In this document: positions 1 through 5,616 of the stretch, piece after piece | Layout of the letters: each line of letters begins with the position of its first letter | Position numbering within the stretch: the first letter of the stretch is position 1 | Assembly: GCA_900552445.1 (NCBI GenBank) | Contig: URZS01000089.1 | Coordinates: 1 to 5,621 of the forward strand | Source: an uncultured Veillonella sp. | Lineage (GTDB): Bacteria; Bacillota; Negativicutes; Veillonellales; Veillonellaceae | Direction of reading: 5' to 3' | DNA length: 5,621 bases | The notes under the pieces: generated by a model | The model's input: the letters and a program-made list of their open reading frames with translations, nothing else | What the model was told of the DNA's origin: nothing | Database searches by the model: none | Position numbers and translations under genes: made by a program

Positions 1-114
1 ACCCTGTTATGGGATTTCCCGTTGAAGATATGTGGCGGATGTTGTGGTACGAATGAGCAGCATCTTCGGAATTTTGCAGAGATGCTGACTTTGAATAGTG
101 TGCCGATATGCTAA
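1..114 (+). CDS. Homocysteine S-methyltransferase family protein, C-terminal end (partial)
   Basis: Frame 1 is open from the window edge to a TAA at 112-114 and gives the last 37 residues of a protein. The visible residues include ICGGCCGTNEQHLRNF. The GGCC pair followed by GT and a helix starting with an EH-type turn is the C-terminal zinc-binding signature of the homocysteine S-methyltransferase family (MmuM, BHMT, N-terminal domain of MetH), in which the two adjacent cysteines (codons 40-45) bind the zinc that activates homocysteine thiolate. Only about 20 residues follow the motif, so this looks like a stand-alone enzyme or a protein ending with this domain, not the bifunctional form with a methylenetetrahydrofolate reductase domain behind it. 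The methyl donor cannot be told from this fragment. The start lies outside the window. The gene is separated from leu by about 300 bp and a T-run hairpin, so it is probably a separate transcript. The call rests on one short motif. Confidence 0.66.
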   Translation, partial: TLLWDFPLKICGGCCGTNEQHLRNFAEMLTLNSVPIC

Positions 115-116
115 TG

Positions 117-271
117 AAAGAATGAAGAAATGAATAATTAAAGAATGAAAAATTAAAGAATAATCTGTCAATTGGTTGTGTAGAAAAGATATTGGATATA
201 TTTCCTACGTTTTACACATTAACAATTATAGCTTCGTTTTCATTCTTTAATTATTCATTCTTTCATTTTTT
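117..271. repeat. Long AT-rich inverted repeat, possible terminator or small hairpin element
   Basis: Arms 117-151 and 237-271 are reverse complements at 32 of 35 positions; two of the three differences would be G-U pairs in RNA, leaving one A-C mismatch. The 85-nt middle can continue the fold: AATTG 170-174 with CAATT 223-227, and TGTGTA 177-182 with TACACA 213-218. The left arm starts three bases after the upstream stop codon and the right arm runs into seven T's (266-272). It could therefore act as an unusually long, AT-rich intrinsic terminator for the upstream gene. The left arm also contains repeated AAAGAATGA/ATTAAAGAAT words (for example 137-146 and 152-161, period 15). A small non-coding insertion element (MITE-like) is the alternative; I see no convincing target duplication. 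Confidence 0.7.
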
Positions 272-318
272 TATAATCAAATAGAGTTTTCTAATCAAGT
301 TGTAAAAATGGATAAACG

Positions 319-348
319 CATTCTAAATAATTTTGAGGATTTAGAATG
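319..348. repeat. 10-bp perfect inverted repeat (hairpin)
   Basis: CATTCTAAAT (319-328) pairs perfectly with ATTTAGAATG (339-348) across a 10-nt loop. A run of five T's follows at 355-359, six bases after the stem. It lies 66 bp upstream of the leu promoter -35 box. It could be a weak terminator that insulates the leu promoter or a dyad site for a regulator; the sequence does not decide between these. Confidence 0.5.
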
Positions 349-413
349 GATAAGTTTTTAAGAGTGATTGTGCTAGTTACTAACGAGAATGTATCATATT
401 CATCTTATTTTAA

Positions 414-443
414 TTGACATGAGTCTATAGAATACAGTACAAT
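414..443 (+). promoter_or_regulatory. Promoter of the leuACDB leader
   Basis: A perfect -35 box TTGACA (414-419) is followed after 18 bp by TACAAT (438-443), one mismatch from the consensus -10. Transcription would begin around 449-451, just before the first recognisable T-box leader element. No other pair of boxes upstream matches as well; a weaker TTGTGC/TATCAT pair (368-373, 392-397) lies just upstream and might be a secondary start. Confidence 0.75.
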
Positions 444-449
444 ACCCTT

Positions 450-694
450 ATATCTTAAATACGAGCTATGAATGGGTATAAAGGTTTACAGGTCCTGCTT
501 TCAGAGAGTTGCCGGTTGGTGCGAGGCAATAGAGGTTGTACGCTGACACTCTCCCGTGAGCTTTGGTGGCGAATACAGCAGTAGTCATCGACGGTGGTTC
601 CGTTATACCCGCAACGAGTCCCAATTAGGGTGGTACCGTGTTATGAATATAACGCCCCTTTGAGCAACGACAGTTGTTCTGAGGGGCTTTTTTT
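450..694 (+). promoter_or_regulatory. T-box riboswitch leader, leucine specifier
   Basis: This leader senses uncharged tRNA and controls read-through into leuA. Seen in order: the Stem I apical part with the AG-bulge motif CAGAGAG (502-508), helix TTGCC/GGCAA (509-513 with 525-529) and the distal GGTGCGA loop. The 3' side of the specifier loop follows, and the codon in register with the conserved downstream TGAGC (558-562) is CTC (549-551), which reads leucine. A Stem II-like GAA...AGTA region (571-583) comes next, then a short ACGG/CCGT hairpin (591-603). The T-box core AGGGTGGTACCGTG is at 627-640. In the core, UGGU (631-634) can pair with ACCA at a tRNA acceptor end, which fits the usual A discriminator of tRNA-Leu. 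The antiterminator pairs 627-630 with 656-659 and 638-644 with 649-655, leaving the seven-base bulge 631-637. The space for Stem III is very small. A Leu specifier in front of leucine genes is strong mutual support; exact 5' end and lower Stem I pairing are inferred. Confidence 0.95.
654..694 (+). terminator. Intrinsic terminator of the T-box leader
   Basis: GCCCCT (654-659) pairs with AGGGGC (682-687), the stem continues through GAGCAAC (662-668) with GTTGTTC (673-679) with G-U pairs, and the loop is GACA (669-672). Seven T's follow (688-694). Its 5' strand (654-659) is shared with the 3' strand of the antiterminator, so the two folds exclude each other, as expected for T-box attenuation. 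It would stop transcription when tRNA-Leu is charged. Confidence 0.95.
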
Positions 695-830
695 ATTGTA
701 AAAGTCTAGTAAAATTACTGATTTGATGTATCTACGTTGGCATCAGCTGAATAGCATTGAAATCGGCGGTTTTACTAAACTTTCACAATGGATAGATATA
801 ATACAGCGTTATGTTTTATTAGTACAGAAA

Positions 831-836
831 AGGTGA
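831..836 (+). promoter_or_regulatory. leuA ribosome binding site
   Basis: AGGTGA lies five bases before ATG 842. It decides the start: an in-frame ATG at 788 would add 18 residues, but it is preceded by ACTTTCACA, which has no Shine-Dalgarno match, and those residues do not resemble the LeuA N-terminus. Confidence 0.75.
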
Positions 837-841
837 AGATT

Positions 842-2380
842 ATGGATCAAAATCGCGTATATTTCTTCGATACAACCCTTCGTGATGGGGAACAAACACC
901 AGGTGTGTCTTTACAAACTCCTGAAAAAATTGAAATTGCGAAAGGCCTAGTACGCCTCGGCATCGATGTAATCGAGGCTGGCTTCCCAGCAGCATCCCCT
1001 GGAGATTTTGAAGCAGTACAAACGATTGCACGCGAAGTGAAAGGCGCAACAATTTGTGCGTTGGCACGTGCTAATGAAAAGGACGTACAAAAAGCGATTG
1101 ATGCATTGAAAGATGCGGAACGTAGCCGTTTGCATGTATTCATTGCTATTTCTGAACTTCATATGGAATATAAATTAAAAATGACTCGCCAAGAGGTATT
1201 GGATAAGGTTAAATCCGTATTGGCATATGCAAAAGGTAAGGTTGATGAAATCGAGTTCTCCGGTGAAGACGCGGCACGCTCTGATTTAGATTTCGCATGC
1301 CAAGTATTTGGTGTTGCAATTGCTGGTGGCGCTACAATTATTAACGTACCAGATACAGTAGGTTATATGAACCCTAATGAGTTCGGTGATAAAATCCGCT
1401 ACATTAAAGAACATACACCAGGCATTGAAAATGCCATAATCTCCGTTCACTGTCATGATGACTTAGGTCTTGCTAATGCAAATACGTTAGCTGCTATTAA
1501 AGCAGGTGCACGCCAAGTAGAAGGCACAATTAATGGCCTAGGCGAACGGGCTGGTAACGTAGCGATTGAAGAAGTTGTAATGGCTCTTAAAACACGCCAT
1601 GATTACTTCGGCGACCTTCAAGTGAACATCGATACAAAACAATTTACGAAAGTATCTAAACTTGTGAGCCGTTTAACAGGTGTTGTAGTTCCTCCAAATA
1701 AACCAATCGTTGGCTCTAATGCCTTTGCTCATGAGTCTGGTATTCATCAACATGGTATGATGAGCAATCCTGAAACGTATGAAATCATGACTCCTGAGTC
1801 CGTAGGGGCTGAAAAAACAGACCTCGTATTGGGTAAACACTCTGGCCGTCATGCCTTTGCTGATCATTTGGCAAAACTTGGTTTCCAATCTTTCACAGAA
1901 GAGAAAATCAACGACCTCTTCGCTAAATTCAAAGAATTGGCAGACCGTAAAAAACAAGTATACGATGATGACATTATCGCTCTTGTAGTAGATAACTTAC
2001 ATCATAAAAAAGCATTCGAGCTCGTGGCTCAATACTACAAATTAGGTGAAAAAGGCTACGCATACGCTGACGTTCGCCTCATGACCCCAGAAGGCGAGAA
2101 AGCAGATGCTGCCGTAGGTGATGGTCCAGTAGACGCATCCCTTAAAGCAGTTGAACGTGTTGTGGGCTTGCCAATCAGCTTAAAAGACTATCAAATCCGT
2201 GCTATTACAGCTGGTAAAGATGCCCTTGGGGAAGCAACCCTTAAGGTAGAATACAACGGTCGTTTGTACCATGGTCGTGGTATCAGCACCGATATCGTTA
2301 AATCAAGTGTGAACGCATATATTAATGCAGTTAACTCAGTATTCCTAGCTATGGAGCTAGAACAACAGGAGGAAGAATAA
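842..2380 (+). CDS. leuA: 2-isopropylmalate synthase LeuA
   Basis: LeuA carries out the committed step of leucine synthesis: it condenses acetyl-CoA with 2-ketoisovalerate to 2-isopropylmalate in the cytosol. The protein has 512 residues from ATG 842, the usual length for the full form with a regulatory domain. The N-terminal TIM barrel opens with [14 protein letters not shown] (about residues 8-21). The divalent metal ligands of the family are all present: D15 next to R14, HCHDD at 203-207 (H203, H205) and GERAGN at 234-239 (N239). [10 protein letters not shown] follows at about 297-306, in the linker part that contributes to catalysis in this family. From about residue 380 the C-terminal domain contains GDGPVDA, typical of the leucine-binding allosteric dimer domain, so feedback inhibition by leucine is expected. 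Citramalate synthase and homocitrate synthase are related, but the close leuCDB neighbours and the T-box support LeuA. The last codons carry the AGGAGG of leuC. Confidence 0.97.
   Translation: MDQNRVYFFDTTLRDGEQTPGVSLQTPEKIEIAKGLVRLGIDVIEAGFPAASPGDFEAVQTIAREVKGATICALARANEKDVQKAIDALKDAERSRLHVFIAISELHMEYKLKMTRQEVLDKVKSVLAYAKGKVDEIEFSGEDAARSDLDFACQVFGVAIAGGATIINVPDTVGYMNPNEFGDKIRYIKEHTPGIENAIISVHCHDDLGLANANTLAAIKAGARQVEGTINGLGERAGNVAIEEVVMALKTRHDYFGDLQVNIDTKQFTKVSKLVSRLTGVVVPPNKPIVGSNAFAHESGIHQHGMMSNPETYEIMTPESVGAEKTDLVLGKHSGRHAFADHLAKLGFQSFTEEKINDLFAKFKELADRKKQVYDDDIIALVVDNLHHKKAFELVAQYYKLGEKGYAYADVRLMTPEGEKADAAVGDGPVDASLKAVERVVGLPISLKDYQIRAITAGKDALGEATLKVEYNGRLYHGRGISTDIVKSSVNAYINAVNSVFLAMELEQQEEE
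2368..2373 (+). promoter_or_regulatory. leuC ribosome binding site inside leuA
   Basis: A full AGGAGG lies within the end of leuA, eight bases before ATG 2382. Ribosomes ending leuA at 2378-2380 stand on this site, so coupling of leuC to leuA translation is likely. The in-frame ATG at 2388 is 14 bases from the site and less likely. Confidence 0.85.
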
Positions 2381-2381
2381 T

Positions 2382-3641
2382 ATGGGTATGACCATTACTG
2401 AAAAGAATATGGCTCGCCACGCGGGTCTTGATGTGGTAAAACCGGGCCAAATCATCGAATGTCATTTGGATGCGGTATTGATGAACGACATCACATTCCC
2501 ACCAGCGCGTAAAGAGTTCTTAAAAATCGGCAAACCTGTATTTGACCGTCATAAAATCTACTTGGTGCCTGACCATTTCACACCAAATAAAGATATTCAA
2601 TCTGCTACACAAGCGAAAGTTATGCGCGATTTCGTACGTGAACATGGTATTACAAATTACTTTGAAGTCGGTAGAATGGGTATCGAGCACGTTATTTTGC
2701 CAGAAAAAGGCCTTATCGGCCCTGGGGAAATGATGATCGGTGCTGACTCCCACACTTGTACATATGGTGCGGTAAATGCATTCTCCACAGGCGTAGGCTC
2801 CACTGATGCGGGCGTTGCTATGGCAGAAGGTAAAACTTGGTTCAAAGTGCCTGAAACTATTAAGGTTGAGCTTATTGGCAAACCTAATAAATGGGTAACT
2901 GGTAAAGATGTAATTCTAGATTTAATCGGTCAAATCGGCGTGGACGGCGCTCGTTACATGGCTCTTGAATTCGCTGGCGACGGCGTACAACACATGACTA
3001 TGGCAGATCGTCTTACAATCTGTAACATGGCTATCGAAGCTGGCGGTAAATGTGGCGTATTCCCTTACGATGAAATTACTGAAGAATACATTAAAGGCCG
3101 CGTAAATCGTCCTGTAGAACCTATTAATCCTGATCCTGATGCAGTATATGCTCAAACGATTACCATTGACTTGTCCAAATTGCAACCAGTGGTAGCATTC
3201 CCTCATTTGCCATCTAACACACATTACATCAACGAAATCGACAAAGATATTAAAATCGACCAAGTTATCATCGGTTCTTGTACAAATGGCCGTTACGAAG
3301 ACTTGGTGGCAGCTGCAGAAATCTTCAAAGGTCGCAAAGTAGCTCCATTCGTTCGTTGTATCGTAATCCCTGGTTCCCAAGATGTATACGATCAAGCGAT
3401 GAAAGATGGCTTATTGGATATCTTCATTCAAGCTGACTGCGCTGTGTCCACGCCAACATGTGGTCCTTGCCTAGGTGGTTACATGGGTATCATGGCTGAA
3501 GGGGAACGCACTGTTTCCACTACAAACCGTAACTTCCGTGGTCGTATGGGTCACGTTGATTCTGAAGTATATTTGGCAAGCCCTTACGTGGCGGCAGCAA
3601 GTGCTGTATTAGGCCGCATTGCAGGCCCTGAGGAGGTTTAA
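2382..3641 (+). CDS. leuC: 3-isopropylmalate dehydratase, large subunit LeuC
   Basis: LeuC is the iron-sulfur subunit of isopropylmalate isomerase; with LeuD it interconverts 2- and 3-isopropylmalate through dehydration and rehydration in the cytosol. It has 419 residues. The three [4Fe-4S] ligands of the aconitase family are visible: C300 in IGSCTNGR, and C360 and C363 in [18 protein letters not shown] (120-129) is the family's substrate/cluster-side motif, and [11 protein letters not shown] matches the conserved NM-IE-GA block. The length is that of the shorter LeuC class shared with archaea and many anaerobes (about 420 residues), not the roughly 470-residue enterobacterial class. Members of this short class include homoaconitases and dimethylmalate-type dehydratases, so sequence alone would not settle the substrate. 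Placement between leuA and leuD, with one-base gaps on both sides, supports LeuC. Its labile cluster makes the step oxygen-sensitive, consistent with an anaerobe. Confidence 0.95.
   Translation: MGMTITEKNMARHAGLDVVKPGQIIECHLDAVLMNDITFPPARKEFLKIGKPVFDRHKIYLVPDHFTPNKDIQSATQAKVMRDFVREHGITNYFEVGRMGIEHVILPEKGLIGPGEMMIGADSHTCTYGAVNAFSTGVGSTDAGVAMAEGKTWFKVPETIKVELIGKPNKWVTGKDVILDLIGQIGVDGARYMALEFAGDGVQHMTMADRLTICNMAIEAGGKCGVFPYDEITEEYIKGRVNRPVEPINPDPDAVYAQTITIDLSKLQPVVAFPHLPSNTHYINEIDKDIKIDQVIIGSCTNGRYEDLVAAAEIFKGRKVAPFVRCIVIPGSQDVYDQAMKDGLLDIFIQADCAVSTPTCGPCLGGYMGIMAEGERTVSTTNRNFRGRMGHVDSEVYLASPYVAAASAVLGRIAGPEEV
3631..3636 (+). promoter_or_regulatory. leuD ribosome binding site inside leuC
   Basis: AGGAGG lies in the last codons of leuC, six bases before ATG 3643. 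It fixes the leuD start; an upstream in-frame TTG at 3619 lies before this site and would add eight residues unlike LeuD. Confidence 0.85.
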
Positions 3642-3642
3642 T

Positions 3643-4134
3643 ATGGATTTTGAAAGCAAAAAAATCTGGCGCTACGGCGACGATGTAGATACAGACGTAA
3701 TCATTCCGGCTCGTTACTTGGCGATTGCTGACTGGAACGAATTGGCTGAACATGCGATGGAGGACATTGATACTACATTCGCTCCAAATGTGAAAGCTGG
3801 TGAAATCATGGTAGCTGGCAAAAACTTTGGTTGCGGTTCCTCCCGCGAACATGCACCAGGCGTTATCAAAGCAAAAGGTGTGCCTGTTATCGTAGCACAC
3901 TCCTTTGCACGTATCTTCTTCCGTAATGCTATCAACATCGGTTTGCCAGTAGTGGAAATCGGTGAACAAGTTGATCGTATCGATGCAGGCGATGCAATCG
4001 GCGTAGACTTGTCTAAAGGTATCGTGTACAACTTGACTAAAAACGAACAATACCAAGGGACTGAGTTGCCACAATTCATTCAAGATATTGCAGCAGCTGG
4101 CGGTCTTGTAAACTTTGCAAAAAATCGTAAATAA
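3643..4134 (+). CDS. leuD: 3-isopropylmalate dehydratase, small subunit LeuD
   Basis: LeuD is the swivelling small subunit that completes the isopropylmalate isomerase active site with LeuC. It has 163 residues, the short class that partners the 420-residue LeuC, compared with about 200 in enterobacteria. YGDDVDTDVIIPARYL spans residues 11-26, and the hallmark GKNFGCGSSREHAP lies at 59-72, with S66-S67-R68 contacting substrate in the family. The substrate-specificity loop reads YLAI (25-28). In the archaeal members of this class a YLRT loop marks homoaconitase and YLV-type loops mark isopropylmalate isomerase, so the missing Arg favours the leucine role. The start ATG is one base after the leuC stop (TAATATG), indicating translational coupling and equal output of the two subunits. 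It is the last of the three tightly packed genes. Confidence 0.95.
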   Translation: MDFESKKIWRYGDDVDTDVIIPARYLAIADWNELAEHAMEDIDTTFAPNVKAGEIMVAGKNFGCGSSREHAPGVIKAKGVPVIVAHSFARIFFRNAINIGLPVVEIGEQVDRIDAGDAIGVDLSKGIVYNLTKNEQYQGTELPQFIQDIAAAGGLVNFAKNRK

Positions 4135-4137
4135 TAC

Positions 4138-4257
4138 TACGTTGCCGATCCTCGGTGATGCGCTGCCGCTCCAGCTAGCTTAACGGTCTGCGGCATAGCC
4201 TTGACCTACTAAAGTCGCGTTAGCGCATGCACCTCGGATCTACGTATTTTTTCTTTT
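4138..4257. repeat. GC-rich palindromic intergenic element with T-tract
   Basis: The element starts four bases after the leuD stop. TACGT (4138-4142) pairs with ACGTA (4242-4246); GATCC (4147-4151) with GGATC (4236-4240); GGTG (4154-4157) with CACC (4230-4233); and ATGCGC (4158-4163) with GCGCAT (4223-4228). Breaks are a small asymmetric loop (4143-4146 facing 4241), a TC/TC internal loop and one bulged G (4229). Inside, TGCCGC (4164-4169) pairs with GCGGCA (4190-4195), and a weaker GAC/GTC pair (4203-4205, 4214-4216) could form a second arm, giving a branched, cruciform-like fold. By my count 62 of 109 bases (4138-4246) are G or C, well above the flanks. TTTTTTCTTTT follows directly (4247-4257), so the RNA could act as an intrinsic terminator or a 3' barrier after leuD. 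The compact, palindromic form suggests a dispersed intergenic repeat family; copy number cannot be seen here. Confidence 0.75.
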
Positions 4258-4395
4258 GGTTTTGTTAAAAACTTTAAGACTCTTGTAGCTATCATAATCT
4301 TGAATGGATTTATGGCAGAGAGACGAGCATTTGGCTCTTGGGAGTGTGAAGGCTCGACACCGGCATATAGATTTCTAACGGTGGAATAACGAAAG

Positions 4396-4440
4396 ATGAG
4401 TTTGTGGTTCATCCATAATATTGGTTATATGGAGAGGTAA
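4396..4440 (+). CDS. Possible 14-codon upstream reading frame of leuB
   Basis: ATG 4396 opens a frame reading MSLWFIHNIGYMER and ending with TAA at 4438-4440, one base before the leuB ATG. The TAATATG junction is the same as at leuA-leuC and leuC-leuD, so translation of this frame could feed ribosomes onto leuB. Against it being real: only a weak GAAAG lies upstream, the peptide resembles nothing I know, it holds a single Leu codon so it is not a leucine attenuator peptide, and frames this short occur by chance. Confidence 0.2.
   Translation: MSLWFIHNIGYMER
4431..4437 (+). promoter_or_regulatory. leuB ribosome binding site
   Basis: GGAGAGG sits four bases before ATG 4442 (GGAG alone is seven bases away). 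It selects ATG 4442 over an in-frame TTG at 4421, which would add seven residues ahead of the conserved N-terminus. Confidence 0.75.
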
Positions 4441-4441
4441 T

Positions 4442-5512
4442 ATGAGCGAAAAGAATATCGTATTGATTCCTGGTGATGGTATCGGTACTGAGATTATTGC
4501 TGCAGCGAAGGCTGTGTGTGATGTGGCTTTTGAGAAAGCCGGTGTAAAGGTTAATTGGATTGATAAAAAAGCGGGCGGTGCGTCTATTGATGCATACGGT
4601 GTGCCTTTGACTGAGGATACTATCGAGGCTTGTAAAGCTGCTGATGCTGTATTGCTTGGTGCTGTAGGCGGTCCTAAATGGGATAATGTAGATCCTGCTA
4701 TTCGTCCTGAGAAAGCAATCTTAGGTCTTCGTAAGGAGCTTGGTTTATTCTGTAACTTGCGTCCTGTAAAAATCTATCCATCCTTGCAAGAGTATTCTCC
4801 TCTTAAAAAGGAACTCGTACAAGATGTAGATTTCGTTATCGTTCGTGAGTTGACTGGCGGTATTTATTTCGGTGAACGCGAAGAGGCACAAGGTGAAGGT
4901 GCTAACGAGTTCGCTTGGGATAAAGAAACATACAGCCGTTACGAAGTAGAGCGCATCATGGACATCGCTATGGAAACAGCTCGCAAACGTAACAAAAAGG
5001 TTGTATCCGTAGATAAAGCAAATGTATTGGCTTCTTCTCGTTTGTGGCGTAAAATCGCGCAAGAGAAAGCTGCAGCTAATCCAGACATCGCAACAGATTA
5101 CTTCTACGTAGATAATACAGCGATGCAACTCGTTGTAAATCCTGCACAATTCGACGTTATCGTGACAACAAACTTGTTCGGTGATATCTTGTCTGATGAA
5201 GGCGCTGTAATCTCTGGTTCCATCGGGCTTTTACCATCTGCATCCATGGGTACTGGCACAGCATTGTACGAACCAATCCACGGTTCTGCACCAGACATTA
5301 TGGGACAAAACTTGGCGAACCCATTGGGTACAATTTTGTCTGCAGCTATGATGTGCCGTCATTCCCTTGATTTACCTCAAGTGGCTGACGCAATTGAAAA
5401 AGCTGTGGAACAAGTGCTCGTTGACGGTTACCGCACAGGTGATATCTACCGTGAAGGGTTAAAACGGGTAGGTACAACAGAAATGGCACAAGCTGTAATC
5501 GAACGTCTATAA
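4442..5512 (+). CDS. leuB: 3-isopropylmalate dehydrogenase LeuB
   Basis: LeuB is the NAD-dependent enzyme that oxidises 3-isopropylmalate; the product decarboxylates to 2-ketoisocaproate, which a transaminase turns into leucine. The protein has 356 residues, normal for the family. PGDGIGTE (residues 10-17) is the opening motif of the beta-decarboxylating dehydrogenases. Substrate arginines R97, R107 and R135, catalytic Y142 and K192 and metal ligands D224, D248 and D252 are all present, spaced as in the well-studied Thermus enzyme. RELTGGIYFGE (135-145), NLFGDILSDEG around D248 and HGSAPDIMGQ near the C-terminus are typical; the last is part of the cofactor site, where the Asp favours NAD over NADP. 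The leucine gene context argues against tartrate or isocitrate dehydrogenase relatives. Unlike leuACD it is preceded by a 307-bp gap with a terminator-like palindrome, so its level may be set separately. No convincing terminator follows it in the window. Confidence 0.97.
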   Translation: MSEKNIVLIPGDGIGTEIIAAAKAVCDVAFEKAGVKVNWIDKKAGGASIDAYGVPLTEDTIEACKAADAVLLGAVGGPKWDNVDPAIRPEKAILGLRKELGLFCNLRPVKIYPSLQEYSPLKKELVQDVDFVIVRELTGGIYFGEREEAQGEGANEFAWDKETYSRYEVERIMDIAMETARKRNKKVVSVDKANVLASSRLWRKIAQEKAAANPDIATDYFYVDNTAMQLVVNPAQFDVIVTTNLFGDILSDEGAVISGSIGLLPSASMGTGTALYEPIHGSAPDIMGQNLANPLGTILSAAMMCRHSLDLPQVADAIEKAVEQVLVDGYRTGDIYREGLKRVGTTEMAQAVIERL

Positions 5513-5536
5513 TCGTATGAAACAAGGTTTTGAATG

Positions 5537-5591
5537 CTCATAAATTGAGTTAAATCATTTCGGATTCTTATAAAGTGAGCTAAATCATTTC
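5537..5591. repeat. Two direct repeats, 30-bp period, operator-like
   Basis: Unit 5537-5561 and unit 5567-5591 match at 22 of 25 positions and lie exactly 30 bp apart. Both contain ATAAA, TGAG and TAAATCATTTC. The core TGAGTTAAATCA (5546-5557, TGAGCTAAATCA in the second unit) is close to a palindrome with TGA/TCA ends. A third stretch in the same register (5597 onward) starts CTTAT but matches only weakly. Placed just upstream of a TATAAT box, the pair looks like tandem protein-binding sites. Confidence 0.6.
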
Positions 5592-5610
5592 TAAACCTTA
5601 TCATATGCGA

Positions 5611-5616
5611 TATAAT
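5611..5616 (+). promoter_or_regulatory. Possible -10 box of the next gene
   Basis: A perfect TATAAT lies at the window end. No good -35 box is seen 16-18 bp upstream (the region reads ATTTCTA, part of the second repeat), so the promoter may need an activator or may be a chance match in AT-rich DNA. The gene it would serve is outside the window. Confidence 0.35.

Larger units (their letters stand above)
4258..4441 (+). other. leuD-leuB spacer, T-box-like remnant, no clear promoter
   Basis: No gene of normal size lies here. TGAATGGATTTATGG (4301-4315) followed by CAGAGAG (4316-4322) resembles the start of the leuA leader, where TGAATGGGTATAAAGG (469-484) precedes CAGAGAG (502-508). After CAGAGAG comes a CGAGC/GCTCG stem (4324-4328 with 4352-4356) closed by a GAGTGTGAAG stretch that is similar to the T-box distal loop. 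GGTGGAATAACG (4380-4391) is only loosely like a T-box core, and there is no room for a specifier loop and no terminator. I found no -35/-10 pair of good quality, so leuB is probably read from the upstream leu transcript, though a weak internal promoter is not excluded. Confidence 0.4.

Noticed and set aside
308..361. 17-residue frame MDKRILNNFEDLEWISF upstream of the leu promoter
   Set aside because: It lies upstream of the predicted transcription start, has no ribosome site, and is not enriched in Leu codons, so it is not a leader peptide.
442..479. Hairpin ATACCC (442-447) with GGGTAT (474-479)
   Set aside because: The left arm overlaps the predicted -10 box and lies upstream of the transcription start, so it would not be in the RNA.
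788..841. Upstream in-frame ATG giving a LeuA with 18 more residues
   Set aside because: There is no ribosome site before 788, while AGGTGA precedes 842, and the extra residues do not look like LeuA.
2922..3395. 157-codon open frame on the minus strand inside leuC
   Set aside because: It is the antisense shadow of a well-conserved coding region, has no recognisable domain or ribosome site, and is rich in residues expected from reversed codons.
3520..4083. 187-codon open frame on the minus strand across leuC and leuD
   Set aside because: It spans the antisense of two genes with clear family motifs; its composition (many Cys, Phe and His) is that of a shadow frame.
5513..5549. Terminator after leuB (CTCA/TGAG hairpin at 5537-5549)
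   Set aside because: The stem has four pairs and no T-run follows, so it is too weak to call.
5537..5591. CRISPR array
   Set aside because: Only two imperfect units are seen, just 5 bp apart with no spacer-sized unique sequence between them, and no cas gene is visible.
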